This document shows, in pieces, positions 1 to 7,888 of a DNA stretch of 64,000 nt. A model generated the notes under the pieces. The model saw only the letters and a program-made list of their open reading frames with translations, was not told the DNA's origin and searched no databases. Location of the stretch: NCBI GenBank assembly GCA_944328495.1, contig CALVHR010000004.1:1-64000 (forward strand), in the 5' to 3' direction. The position numbers and the translations under genes were made by a program. Source of the stretch: an uncultured Clostridia bacterium (GTDB lineage: Bacteria > Bacillota > Clostridia > Christensenellales > Borkfalkiaceae). Positions within the stretch are counted from its first letter, which is position 1. Each line of letters opens with the position of its first letter.

Positions 1-783
1 ATCAAATACCTCCGTGCGCTCGCCTTCCGCATCAACCAATGTCACTTTGCCCGTCTGGATAGTCTTCGCATCCCATGCATGATAGCGGACGAACATCGAA
101 CCGACATCCTTCCAATCGAATGCACGATCGCTTAATGTGTATGTATCGATTTGTCCCGTGGGGTTCTGGTTGTTGTTAACCTTTTGCACTTTGGGCTGCA
201 CTTTCAGCTCGCCCCACATATTGCCGATAAACGCGCCGCGCCAGTCGCTGGAAGCGTCAACATAATCGGACGCTTCAATGCCGGCGCCTGCCTCGCCCGC
301 TCCGAAACGGATACCGTCAAAACAAACTGTATCCTTATTTCCTTTAATAGCATCTCCGTTCAGCGTCGCATAGCGCCCCGAGCTGTCAACAAAGCCCGCT
401 ATGATCCAAGTAGCGTGCTGCGAAATGCCCCATACTTCCAAATTGACGGTACTATATTGCGTAAGGTCGACGCCCTCTCCGTTTTCCGAAAGCCCCATGT
501 AAACAGAAGCATACCCCCACCAATTGCTGTCTGCCTGGCTCGCATAGGCTTCCGTCGTCCAGCGAATGCCGTTAAAATAATTGAAGTCCGTATACGTCAA
601 ACCGTTGTCCGCCAATTTTTTTTTGACATTTGCAGTCAGATAATAATTGACCGGCTGTTTTGCCGCATCTTCCTGCCCCTGCGTCTCCGCGAATACGGGC
701 ACAGCGAAAAGAAGCCCCAAGACGAGCGCCAGCGCCAATATAAGCGCCGCCACCGCGCAGCCTGCTCTTTTCATTGCTCTCAT
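1..783 (-). CDS. Secreted protein of unknown function (N-terminal part; runs off the left edge)
   Basis: The reading frame is open for 261 codons from an ATG at 783 to the window edge, so the C-terminus is missing. GGGAGG lies at the right distance upstream of the start. Residues 1-32 form a classical signal peptide: RAMKR, then a hydrophobic stretch, then VFA before Glu33, so the product is exported. The mature part is rich in Trp, Tyr, Gly and Asp (for example NWWGYASVY), as in beta-sandwich carbohydrate-binding or surface proteins. I do not recognise a named family. A strong promoter lies at 864-891, so this is the first gene of its transcript. Role unknown; secretion is the only firm statement. 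Confidence 0.8.
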   Translation of the reverse strand, partial: MRAMKRAGCAVAALILALALVLGLLFAVPVFAETQGQEDAAKQPVNYYLTANVKKKLADNGLTYTDFNYFNGIRWTTEAYASQADSNWWGYASVYMGLSENGEGVDLTQYSTVNLEVWGISQHATWIIAGFVDSSGRYATLNGDAIKGNKDTVCFDGIRFGAGEAGAGIEASDYVDASSDWRGAFIGNMWGELKVQPKVQKVNNNQNPTGQIDTYTLSDRAFDWKDVGSMFVRYHAWDAKTIQTGKVTLVDAEGERTEVFD

Positions 784-863
784 TTTTGTTCCTCCCTACA
801 TGATAAATTTTTACCTTTGCGGATCGTATGCCCATAGACTATTTCCTCGCAAGAGGCAACTCT

Positions 864-891
864 ATTATACCCCCCCCTCGTGTCTTGTCAA
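864..891 (-). promoter_or_regulatory. Sigma-A promoter of the secreted-protein gene
   Basis: TTGACA (886-891) and TATAAT (864-869) on the minus strand are separated by 16 bases containing a run of eight G. Predicted start is near 857, giving a leader of about 70 nt that carries a small CCTC/GAGG hairpin before the ribosome site. Confidence 0.75.
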
Positions 892-1066
892 TACCAAAGC
901 AAAAATACCTCCGAATTTTGATATGATAAAATACGATTTTTGACAAAACCGCAGGCCCGCGTTGTTGTGCGCAAAACAAACTTGTTACGGGCTTTTTGTC
1001 TGCCATATCGGGCAAATGAAAATCGTGCAGGCTTACCTCGATTTTGTTTTCACAACGAGTAAATAT

Positions 1067-1134
1067 CCCCCACTAAAGTGGGGGCTTTGGAAAGCCCTAA
1101 AGGGCAAGGTTACTGGCGCGGCGCTCAAGCGCCG
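1067..1134. repeat. Cluster of four short perfect palindromes
   Basis: Four hairpins follow one another, each with a two-base loop: CCCCCACT/AGTGGGGG (1067-1084), GGCTTT/AAAGCC (1083-1096), GCCCT/AGGGC (1094-1105) and CGGCGCT/AGCGCCG (1119-1134). The first two pairs overlap by a few bases, so the hairpins compete. No coding frame explains them. They sit beside a transposase remnant, and such stem clusters are common at IS ends, so a mobile-element end is the likely origin (inference). The flanking 892-1066 shows nothing else I can support. Confidence 0.6.
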
Positions 1135-1173
1135 TACAAAACTCGCCTACCGCACACAAGCAAGCCGTACTCT

Positions 1174-1478
1174 TTATTCCTTTCTGTTAATTCTTTTCTT
1201 GTTATTATCTATCCATTGTTTGAAAGGGTCGTAGCACTCCACCATGCTGATCTGGTCTGTTATCATATCTTCCGTCTCTTGATTTTGTATGTATTTTTGC
1301 ACGGCTTTTCGTTCTGAAACCGAGCAAAGGTAGTAGCGTCCGGAACTTGCATACCGTTCAGCAACCACATAAAATAAATATCACGCTTACAAGCATTCTC
1401 TAAATCTCTACAAGAGTATTTGCCGTTCATATACCCGTACACCAAGATCTTGAACAAAGTAACGGGATCGTATTTACG
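1174..1478 (-). pseudogene. Remnant of an IS1182-type (DUF772) transposase, frameshifted
   Basis: Minus-strand translation from about 1478 gives YDPVTLFKILVYGYMNGKYS followed by a Cys-Arg-Asp-Leu-Glu-Asn segment and FMWLLNGMQ...PDATTFARF. This matches the N-terminal DUF772 region of IS1182-family transposases, which usually span 450-550 residues. After FARF the frame shifts: similarity ends in one frame, and a second frame continues to a stop at 1174. The start codon is lost because a stop lies just upstream. Only about 100 codons of the gene survive, so it is inactive. It is flanked by palindromes at 1067-1134 and 1483-1501, which may be the decayed ends. Confidence 0.7.
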
Positions 1479-1482
1479 CTAT

Positions 1483-1622
1483 CCACTCGCTCAACGAGTG
1501 GTTTTCTTTTACAAAAAGACGTCGGGAAAACATATATGCTTCCCCGACGAACGTCCGCCTGCTCCCGTATGCCCTGATTTTACGAAAAAGCGCATACGGG
1601 AAAATTTTTCCGCTAAACAATT
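1483..1622. other. Gene-free stretch with three hairpins
   Basis: CCACTCG/CGAGTGG (1483-1501) is followed by TTTTCTTTT, so it could end plus-strand transcripts. GTCGGG...CCCGAC (1521-1548) is an imperfect hairpin centred on CATATATG. CCCGTATG/CATACGGG (1564-1600) has a 21-base loop and lies just downstream of the kdgK stop. No gene is supported here. Confidence 0.5.
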
Positions 1623-2645
1623 TTACCTTTGTACTCTGCCGCTTGCGTCGCCGCCCGCCAACGTTTTCACTTCCGCAAGGGATACCATGTTATAGTCCCC
1701 CTCGATACTGTGTTTTAAACAACTCGCCGCTACCGCGAATTCGATCGCGTCCTGCGCTTCGTATCCGTTCAAAAGCGCATAGATGAGCCCTCCGCCGAAG
1801 CTGTCGCCCCCGCCTACGCGATCCACAATGTGCATACTGTACTTCTTGCTGAAATACGCCTGCCCGTTTGTGTAGAGCATACCGCTCCAGTCGTTGTCGT
1901 TTGCGCTCTTGCTCTCGCGCAGAGTGATTGCAACCCCTTTGAAGGAGAATCTCTCCGTCAGCTTTTTTGCCACGGAAATATAGCCGTTTCCGTCCAGCTT
2001 CCCGCCGTAGATATCCGAATTGTCCGCTTCGATCCCGAATACGTCCTTTGCATCCTCTTCGTTCGCGATACAGTAGTCGATATATTCGCAAAGTTCGCCC
2101 ATCACCTTTCCGGCTTTCTCTTTGCTCCACAGCTTTTTGCGGAAATTCAGATCGCAGGAGATCGTGATCCCCTTTTCTCTTGCCTTTTTGCACGCATCGA
2201 GGGTGATCGCCGCCGTCTCGTCCGAAAGCGCGGGCGTGATCCCCGTAAAGTGGAACCATTCGACTCCCTCGAAAATTTTATCCCAGTCAAAATCCTCTCT
2301 CTTCGCCATAGCGATTGCAGAGTACGCTCTGTCATAGATCACTTTACTCGGTCTTTGGCTAGCACCTTTTTCACAATAGTAGATACCTACCCTCTCTCCT
2401 CCGCGGACGATCTTACTTGTATCCACACCGAATTTGCGCAACGAATTGACCGCCGCCTGTCCGATCTCGTGCGCGGGTAATTTCGTCACAAACGCCGCGT
2501 CCACGCCGTAATTTGCGAGCGATACCGCCACGTTTGCTTCCGCTCCGCCAAACGTAGCCTCATATTTCTCGCTCTGCACGAATCTCAAATAATTTTCCGG
2601 CGCAAGCCGAAGCATCAGCTCCCCGAACGTAACTACCTTACCCAT
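1623..2645 (-). CDS. kdgK: 2-keto-3-deoxygluconate kinase (PfkB family)
   Basis: Cytoplasmic ribokinase/PfkB-family sugar kinase of 340 residues, the usual length. KdgK phosphorylates 2-keto-3-deoxygluconate with ATP to KDPG, the substrate of the aldolase encoded just upstream. Visible motifs are the N-terminal GELMLRLAP, the substrate-side GGAEANVAVSLANYG near residues 33-47, and the C-terminal GGGDSFGGG at 278-286, where Asp281 is the catalytic base. AGGTGGAAG precedes the ATG. It is the last gene of the sugar-acid operon, 160 bases after eda; the gap holds no gene. A ketodeoxygalactonate or fructose kinase role cannot be excluded, but adjacency to eda favours KDG or KDGal as substrate. Confidence 0.88.
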   Translation of the reverse strand: MGKVVTFGELMLRLAPENYLRFVQSEKYEATFGGAEANVAVSLANYGVDAAFVTKLPAHEIGQAAVNSLRKFGVDTSKIVRGGERVGIYYCEKGASQRPSKVIYDRAYSAIAMAKREDFDWDKIFEGVEWFHFTGITPALSDETAAITLDACKKAREKGITISCDLNFRKKLWSKEKAGKVMGELCEYIDYCIANEEDAKDVFGIEADNSDIYGGKLDGNGYISVAKKLTERFSFKGVAITLRESKSANDNDWSGMLYTNGQAYFSKKYSMHIVDRVGGGDSFGGGLIYALLNGYEAQDAIEFAVAASCLKHSIEGDYNMVSLAEVKTLAGGDASGRVQR

Positions 2646-2807
2646 TCTTCCACCTCTGTTTTTTCTCTGAATTATTTTACCCGTTCTTTCGCTATATAAC
2701 CCGTCCGCCGCGAACGTCGGGTAACCTCTACCGCAACTCCGTATATCCGAGCTTTCGTCCGCCTCACGGCTACGCCCATACCCGCAATGTTGTCGCCGAA
2801 AAAACTC

Positions 2808-3365
2808 TCATTTTGCTTCTCCCGCTTCTTTGAGCGCCTCTTCCACAAAGAAACTTCCGCCCACGGCGGCGATTTTCTCCCACGACAAAAATTCGTCTAA
2901 ATTGTCCTTATTCACCCCGCCCGTCGGAATAAATTTCACCTGCGGAAAGGGTGCGGAAAGCGCCTTTAACGCCTTCATCCCCCCGTACACGTTCGCGGGG
3001 AAGAATTTCACAGTCGTGATTCCCCACTCCAACGCCTTCATGATCTCCGTCGGCGTCACGCAGCCGGGATAATAGGGCACGCCCGCACGCTTGCAGATCG
3101 CCGCCACGCTTTCGGAAAATCCGGGCGATACGATAAATTTCGCGCCCGCTTTCAACGCGCGTTCGCACTGCTCCGCGTTGATCACCGTTCCCGCGCCGAT
3201 CTCCATATCGGGGAAGTCCTTGCAGGCAAGGCGGATCGCCTCTTCCGCACAGGAAGTGCGGAAGGTGATTTCCGCGCAGTCGATTCCGTATTTTTTCAGC
3301 GCCGAAAGAATTTTTTTCGTTTCATTTAAATCCTTAATAACTACTACAGGGATTCTTTGATTCAT
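2808..3365 (-). CDS. eda: KDPG/KDPGal aldolase, short form
   Basis: Class I aldolase that splits 2-keto-3-deoxy-6-phosphogluconate into pyruvate and glyceraldehyde 3-phosphate, completing the branch begun by KdgK. Key residues are present: Glu32 in AEITFRT and the Schiff-base lysine Lys120 in TVKFFPA, followed by a phosphate-binding PTGG loop. I chose the ATG at 3365 because TTGGAG sits at proper distance; an in-frame GTG at 3374 lacks a site. The product is 185 residues, against about 205-213 for well-studied homologues. It lacks roughly 13 residues before the first strand and about 15 of the C-terminal helix. The barrel core is complete, so activity is likely. DgoA-type (galactonate) specificity is also possible. 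Confidence 0.87.
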   Translation of the reverse strand: MNQRIPVVVIKDLNETKKILSALKKYGIDCAEITFRTSCAEEAIRLACKDFPDMEIGAGTVINAEQCERALKAGAKFIVSPGFSESVAAICKRAGVPYYPGCVTPTEIMKALEWGITTVKFFPANVYGGMKALKALSAPFPQVKFIPTGGVNKDNLDEFLSWEKIAAVGGSFFVEEALKEAGEAK

Positions 3366-3414
3366 AATTTGCACTCCAAATTCAGGCTGCCCTTATCGAG
3401 CATATCGTCGATAA

Positions 3415-3446
3415 CCGCCTGTTTCGTGAAACAAACGGTAAGGCGG
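3415..3446 (-). other. Hairpin between the nitroreductase gene and eda
   Basis: CCGCCT (3415-3420) pairs with AGGCGG (3441-3446) around an inner TGTTTC/GAAACA repeat. There is no T-run, so it may mark processing or mRNA stability inside the operon rather than termination. Confidence 0.4.
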
Positions 3447-3479
3447 GCAATCCTGCTTTTTACCGACGCGTATCGTCTT

Positions 3480-3992
3480 TTATTTTCGTTCGGCAAATTC
3501 TTCTACCCTTCTGCGCATAAAATGCCTTTCGCTCGGTTTGTCATCATCGCTTTTATATCCTAACGCGATCAGCGCGTCCGGCGTCAGATTTTCAGGTAAC
3601 TCGAACTCCTTTTTTAATCGTTCAGGATCGAAATTGCATACGCAACAACTCTCTAATCCGCACTCTTTCGCCGCGTACAACGCCGTCGCAACGACGATAC
3701 CGATATCTATCAGCACGTCCGTTTCTCCACTGTATCTATTCGCCCATGCGTTCGCTCTGTCCGAAGAAATTATCAGCACCGTTTTTGCGTGATATAAAAC
3801 CGCTTTCGATTTTTCGAGTCTTTCTATCCCCTCCTCGCTGTCGACAATAAAAATTTTATACGGCTGACGATTCAGCGCGGTAGGCGCAAGCCTGACCGTT
3901 TCGAGAACTCGCCTGACCGCCTTTTCGTCCGCTTTTTTATCCGAAAAATCTCTTGTAGAATATCGCTCTTTGCATATCGTCTCAAAATCCAT
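3480..3992 (-). CDS. Nitroreductase-family flavoprotein
   Basis: A 170-residue FMN-dependent nitroreductase-like protein. The N-terminal RYSTRDF is the family's FMN-phosphate motif, and APTALNRQPYKIFIV matches the usual 'SPSAxNxQPW' segment. The C-terminal half carries the AALYAAKECGLESC helix and the ALIALGYK signature before the final FMN-contacting Arg-rich end. ATG 3992 is preferred over GTG 4001 because AAAGGTG is well placed before it. The start overlaps the end of the lactonase gene by 11 bases, so translation is coupled. Its role in the sugar operon is unclear; such enzymes re-oxidise NAD(P)H or reduce quinone-like or nitro compounds. The substrate cannot be read from sequence. Confidence 0.8.
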   Translation of the reverse strand: MDFETICKERYSTRDFSDKKADEKAVRRVLETVRLAPTALNRQPYKIFIVDSEEGIERLEKSKAVLYHAKTVLIISSDRANAWANRYSGETDVLIDIGIVVATALYAAKECGLESCCVCNFDPERLKKEFELPENLTPDALIALGYKSDDDKPSERHFMRRRVEEFAERK

Positions 3993-4935
3993 TATATTCA
4001 CCTTTCACCACATTTAACGGTGCGCGCATCGGTAGCTCGTCCATGATTGAGTGGCTTGTTTTGTCGATGACGGTTACAGTATCCGAATTCTCATTCGTAC
4101 ATACGATATAATCGCAAACGATATCGAAATCTCTCGGTCCGCTTCCTCCGCAGGAGAAATCGGCGATGGGGCGGAGCGTTGCGCCGCATACGTCAAAGAC
4201 GAATATTTCGTTTTCTCCGCGAACGGACGCATAAAGTCTGTTTCCGTCCAACCTTATCGCCGCGGCGGTTGAATTTACGTCTTTGCAATCAAACTTAGTT
4301 GTATCGATATACTTTGCCGCCCCGTCCGAATACTTAAATATGCTTACCGACGGAACAAGCTCGTTTACCGCATAAAAGAATTCTCCGTCTTTGGAAAAAA
4401 CCAAGTGCCTTACGCCGTAACCTTGAGGAACTTTTGCCCGTGATATTTCGTTTAAATCACGGTCGTAAATAAAAATCGTATCCAACCCCAGATCGCAACA
4501 TAAAACGTATTTTTTATCGGGCAAAAAAGTCGTAAAATGCGTATGCGGCATATCCTGCCTCGGCAGATTGACGCCTGCTCCGCTGTGATCAACGACTTTT
4601 TTGCAATTCTTTACGATATTCCCGCTCAAATAATTCACGATATATACGTCGTTGCCTTCCGCGGCAAGGTGGCAGGCGCATCTGCCGAGCGTGCTTTGTA
4701 TCTCCGAACGGTCGGTAAAATCCGTTTTACACGAAAAAAATCCGCTATGATCGTCCGCGTTGAAAGGCGAACGCAAAAGAATATGCAATCTCTCGCCGAA
4801 TATTACCGCGTACATAGGCTTAGGACAAGGCAAATAAGCAATTTCTTTTAACTTGCCCGTTTCCGTCAATCCGTATTTATAAACTCCGCCGCCCTCGGCT
4901 ACCTCGGCACAGGATAATAAGTAAATTTCTTTCAT
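3982..4935 (-). CDS. Lactonase, 7-bladed beta-propeller (6-phosphogluconolactonase YbhE/Pgl type)
   Basis: A 317-residue cytoplasmic protein of the lactonase family PF10282, close to the family's usual 330. Recurrent propeller strands are visible: an opening strand reading YLLSCAEVAEGGGVYKYGL, then MPHTHFTTFLPDKKYVLCCD with the conserved His pair, RHLVFSKDGEFFYAVNE, and GPRDFDIV. Members hydrolyse sugar lactones to aldonates. In this operon it would act after the short-chain dehydrogenase and before the enolase-superfamily dehydratase. It starts one base after the RraA-like stop and overlaps the nitroreductase start. No signal peptide. Whether the lactone is phosphorylated is unknown; the context suggests a free aldonolactone. 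Confidence 0.83.
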   Translation of the reverse strand: MKEIYLLSCAEVAEGGGVYKYGLTETGKLKEIAYLPCPKPMYAVIFGERLHILLRSPFNADDHSGFFSCKTDFTDRSEIQSTLGRCACHLAAEGNDVYIVNYLSGNIVKNCKKVVDHSGAGVNLPRQDMPHTHFTTFLPDKKYVLCCDLGLDTIFIYDRDLNEISRAKVPQGYGVRHLVFSKDGEFFYAVNELVPSVSIFKYSDGAAKYIDTTKFDCKDVNSTAAAIRLDGNRLYASVRGENEIFVFDVCGATLRPIADFSCGGSGPRDFDIVCDYIVCTNENSDTVTVIDKTSHSIMDELPMRAPLNVVKGEYNGF

Positions 4936-4936
4936 A

Positions 4937-5842
4937 TCACAGCATCGTCTGCGTGTCGTTGGGGTCGCCGTTTCTCGCCGCCTCGTATTCGGGCGACCAA
5001 TCGAGATCGCGGTATTTTTCGCCGCGCGGATCTTTTTGTATCCACTCCGTCAGCATATCGAGCATTTCTTCCGTCCACGTCGCTCTGTCGATCTGCGCCG
5101 TGGTGAATTTGTTTTGCGCGATCATTTCAAACCCGAAATCGTCTTTCACATGCGTTTTCGCCGCGCCGTCCACCACTTCGGGCACGAGGTGCGCGGGAAT
5201 AAACAGAACGCCGCCGCCCGCGCCGTACACGATATCGCCGGGAAGCACCGTCGCCTTGCCGATACGTGTGATTCCGTTGAAATCTTTCATGATAAATTCG
5301 CGGATCGGCGTGGGATCGATGCCGCGATAATACACCTGCACGCCCTCGACCGCTTTCATCTGCTGCGTATCTCTGATACCGCCCCAGATCACGCCGCCGC
5401 CTGTTTTGGTTTTTGTCTTAATCGCAGTGGTTAAATTGCCTCCTAAAAACGTGCCTTTATAGATCTTGTCGTACATATCGACGACTACCACGTCGCCCTC
5501 GGTAAGACTGTCGATCACCCACTGGTTGTAGTTGCCTTTTCTGCCCTCTTCCGCGCCCACGCCGAACATGACTTCGTGCAGGTCGGGGCGGGTAGGCACA
5601 AACGTTGCCGTTACCGCCCTGCCGATCAGAATTCTACCGTCGTCGTGAAGCGTTTTCAAATCCCCCTCGAACTGACTTTCATAACCCTTTACGAAAATCG
5701 GCTTCCAAAGTTCTTCCAAGGTCATTTTTCGCATTTTTTCAAGGTATTTATCGGGAACCCTCGGTCTGCCGTCGGGAAAGCGTTCGCCTTTCCACTGCGG
5801 CGTTAATGCGATGATATCTTCTTTTGAATTAAACCGAATCAT
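4937..5842 (-). CDS. RraA-like protein (HMG/CHA aldolase superfamily)
   Basis: A 301-residue protein with an RraA-like core at about residues 50-240. Arg157-Asp158 in GGVIWGGIRD match the substrate- and metal-binding pair of class II pyruvate aldolases such as 4-hydroxy-4-methyl-2-oxoglutarate aldolase, and GDIVYGAGGGVLFIP is the second family signature. The ATG at 5842 overlaps the dehydrogenase stop as ATGA, with GGAGG eight bases upstream; a longer frame to 5929 would run deep into that gene. About 60 extra C-terminal residues follow the core. In a sugar-acid operon it could cleave or hydrate a 2-keto-3-deoxy acid. It was historically annotated as demethylmenaquinone methyltransferase, which is not supported. 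Confidence 0.75.
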   Translation of the reverse strand: MIRFNSKEDIIALTPQWKGERFPDGRPRVPDKYLEKMRKMTLEELWKPIFVKGYESQFEGDLKTLHDDGRILIGRAVTATFVPTRPDLHEVMFGVGAEEGRKGNYNQWVIDSLTEGDVVVVDMYDKIYKGTFLGGNLTTAIKTKTKTGGGVIWGGIRDTQQMKAVEGVQVYYRGIDPTPIREFIMKDFNGITRIGKATVLPGDIVYGAGGGVLFIPAHLVPEVVDGAAKTHVKDDFGFEMIAQNKFTTAQIDRATWTEEMLDMLTEWIQKDPRGEKYRDLDWSPEYEAARNGDPNDTQTML

Positions 5843-6552
5843 AAACTCATACCTCCGTCCTCTTTGATATCCGCGCCCGTGATATACGCGCTGTCGTCGC
5901 TTGCGAGAAACGCCACGATCCCCGCACACTCTTCGGGCGTTCCGAACCTGCCCGCGGGGATTACGGCTTCTACTTTTTTGCGCGCGGCTTCGTCGTTATA
6001 AACGTTTGCGTTTCTCGGCGTTGCGATCGCGCCCGGGGATACGTTGTTAACCGTAACTCCGAAAGAAGCAACTTCTTTTGCTATGTTTTTAACGAGACTC
6101 ATAACCGCGCATTTCGTCGCCGCGTAAAAAGAAAGTTCGGGGTGCTGTCTGTGTTGATTTACGCTGCCGATCGTAATGATTCTGCCGAAACCCTTTTCCT
6201 TCATGTCGGGATAATACGCCTGAATGAGTTTCAGCGTGGAAACCACGTTTACGCTCAACTGCTTTTCCATTTCCGCGTCGCCGACATCCAACCATTTTTG
6301 TTTATACTGAACGCTTGCGTTTAAGATCAGCACGTCTACCGCGCCCGTTTTCTCTTTCAGCGCGGCAACTTGTTTCATATCCGATAAATCGCAGACGACC
6401 GACCGGTACGCGCCGATTTCGTTTTGTATGCGCTCGGCTTTTTCTATATCCGAACTGCAATGAACGATGACTTCGAATCCGTTTTTAACAAGCCTTTGCG
6501 CAATCGCCTTGCCGATCCCCTGCGTAGAGCCCGTAACCAACGCCCTTTTCAT
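5839..6552 (-). CDS. Short-chain dehydrogenase/reductase, probable sugar dehydrogenase
   Basis: A classical SDR of 237 residues. The NAD(P)-binding motif TGSTQGIG spans residues 7-14. The catalytic set is Ser130 (TIGS), Tyr143 and Lys147 (YAATK). The C-terminal GADIKEDGGMSL is the usual end of FabG-like enzymes. His31-Cys-Ser-Ser follows the second strand, a pattern more often seen with NADP users, though cofactor choice stays uncertain. It overlaps its neighbours on both sides by ATGA junctions, so it is tightly co-translated with the xylanase and the RraA-like protein. Inferred job: oxidation of an aldose to its lactone, feeding the lactonase. Alternatives are reduction of a keto acid or a 3-oxoacyl substrate. 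Confidence 0.85.
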   Translation of the reverse strand: MKRALVTGSTQGIGKAIAQRLVKNGFEVIVHCSSDIEKAERIQNEIGAYRSVVCDLSDMKQVAALKEKTGAVDVLILNASVQYKQKWLDVGDAEMEKQLSVNVVSTLKLIQAYYPDMKEKGFGRIITIGSVNQHRQHPELSFYAATKCAVMSLVKNIAKEVASFGVTVNNVSPGAIATPRNANVYNDEAARKKVEAVIPAGRFGTPEECAGIVAFLASDDSAYITGADIKEDGGMSL

Positions 6553-7832
6553 AATACCGCTTTCTTCCCGTCCGTATCGAAATTAACTTGATAGGTTTTT
6601 CCGCCTGCCGTAACTTCGTATTCGCCGTAAAACCCTCTGAATTGAACCTCGCCGTTTTCGTCCGCCGTAAGTTCTTCGTTCGTCGTCCAGACTTCTTTAA
6701 TCAAGTGTTTCAGGCGTTTGTAGGCGGGTTTTTCGCTCATATCAAAACGGAGCAATCCGCCGCGATAATAATTTTCGCCTTCCTCCATGTTTCCCGGGGT
6801 TGTGAACGCCGCGTAGCCGTCTGTCAGATTCCAATAGACGATCTGCGAAACGTTTTCGTGAGAGAACCACACGGAATACAAACGTTCGAGCACGTCCGCC
6901 TGCGATTCCTCGTCGGCAGCGTCCTGCGTGAACGCAGGAATCGTAACCTCCGTGATTTCAATGGGCTTTTTGAAGCGACCGTAATTATCCAACGCGTCGA
7001 AAAGGTGCGGCAAATTATAAAATCTACGCGTATCGTCGAAATATTTTTCCGCGCGTTGAAACATATGATACTGCGCGCCGATTGCGTCGATACGGCACCC
7101 TTTCATCAAAAGGTTTTCAAGCATCATATAATATGCGTCGTAAGCGCAGGCGCGGGTGTCCCAAATCGCCCCCGTCCATTCGTTGATACAAAGTTCGTTC
7201 TTCGGGAAATATTCCGCCGTTTTTTTATAGCACCATTCCATGAAATCGGGGGCGAGATAAAAATCGGTCACCCAACCGTCCCACCAGAACATCTCGTTGG
7301 TTACTTCGATGGTATGAATTTTATCCGCGTACCGTTCGGAAACTTCCTTCATACGCTTTTCAAGGTGTGCCTTTACCTCTTCGTTGCTCTTTCCTTTCAG
7401 CCATTGGGGGAAGAAATGATCGTAGCAAAGCGCGTGTTCGCGAGGTTCGATGCCGTGTTGTTCGCAAAATTCCACGCACAGATCCGTCGGCGGACGGCGG
7501 TAGATTTTTTCGGAATTTTTATCGTATCTCGTATGTCCTTCCGTCGGCTCGGTAGCGTCCCAATAAAAAGGCACGGTCGCCATATTGAAAAGCGCGGCAA
7601 GTTTCTCTTTGTAAAGTTCGTTCTTGCGTTCGTCGTCGGGAATTTCGTCTAACATAAACATGTTGCAGCCGAAACGGAATTTGTGATTTTTTAACTTCAC
7701 ATGCACTTTTTCGCCCGATTTGAAAGACGTTTTCAAAGTAAAATCGCCCTTGCGGTTCTTTTCAATGCCGTCTTGTATGCGTTTGTTCGTTTCTTCGTTC
7801 GTTATCACGAGTTCGTTGATATCGTATGCCAT
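6549..7832 (-). CDS. Glycoside hydrolase family 10 enzyme (endo-1,4-beta-xylanase type), intracellular
   Basis: A 427-residue GH10 TIM barrel. The acid/base Glu180 lies in IEVTNE and the nucleophile Glu295 in IEITEVT, both standard GH10 positions. The barrel is preceded by about 40 residues that resemble a small beta-domain, and the C-terminal 50 residues look like a second beta appendage ('GEVQFRGFYGEYEV'). There is no signal peptide or lipobox, so it works on imported oligosaccharides rather than polymer. It follows the dehydratase after 56 bases and overlaps the SDR by ATGA. An intracellular GH10 in an aldonate operon suggests that the released pentose or hexose is oxidised rather than isomerised (inference). 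Confidence 0.87.
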   Translation of the reverse strand: MAYDINELVITNEETNKRIQDGIEKNRKGDFTLKTSFKSGEKVHVKLKNHKFRFGCNMFMLDEIPDDERKNELYKEKLAALFNMATVPFYWDATEPTEGHTRYDKNSEKIYRRPPTDLCVEFCEQHGIEPREHALCYDHFFPQWLKGKSNEEVKAHLEKRMKEVSERYADKIHTIEVTNEMFWWDGWVTDFYLAPDFMEWCYKKTAEYFPKNELCINEWTGAIWDTRACAYDAYYMMLENLLMKGCRIDAIGAQYHMFQRAEKYFDDTRRFYNLPHLFDALDNYGRFKKPIEITEVTIPAFTQDAADEESQADVLERLYSVWFSHENVSQIVYWNLTDGYAAFTTPGNMEEGENYYRGGLLRFDMSEKPAYKRLKHLIKEVWTTNEELTADENGEVQFRGFYGEYEVTAGGKTYQVNFDTDGKKAVL

Positions 7833-7888
7833 TTGATTACCTCTTTTTATGATAATTGTTTTTTCGCAATCTTGAAACGCACGTTATA

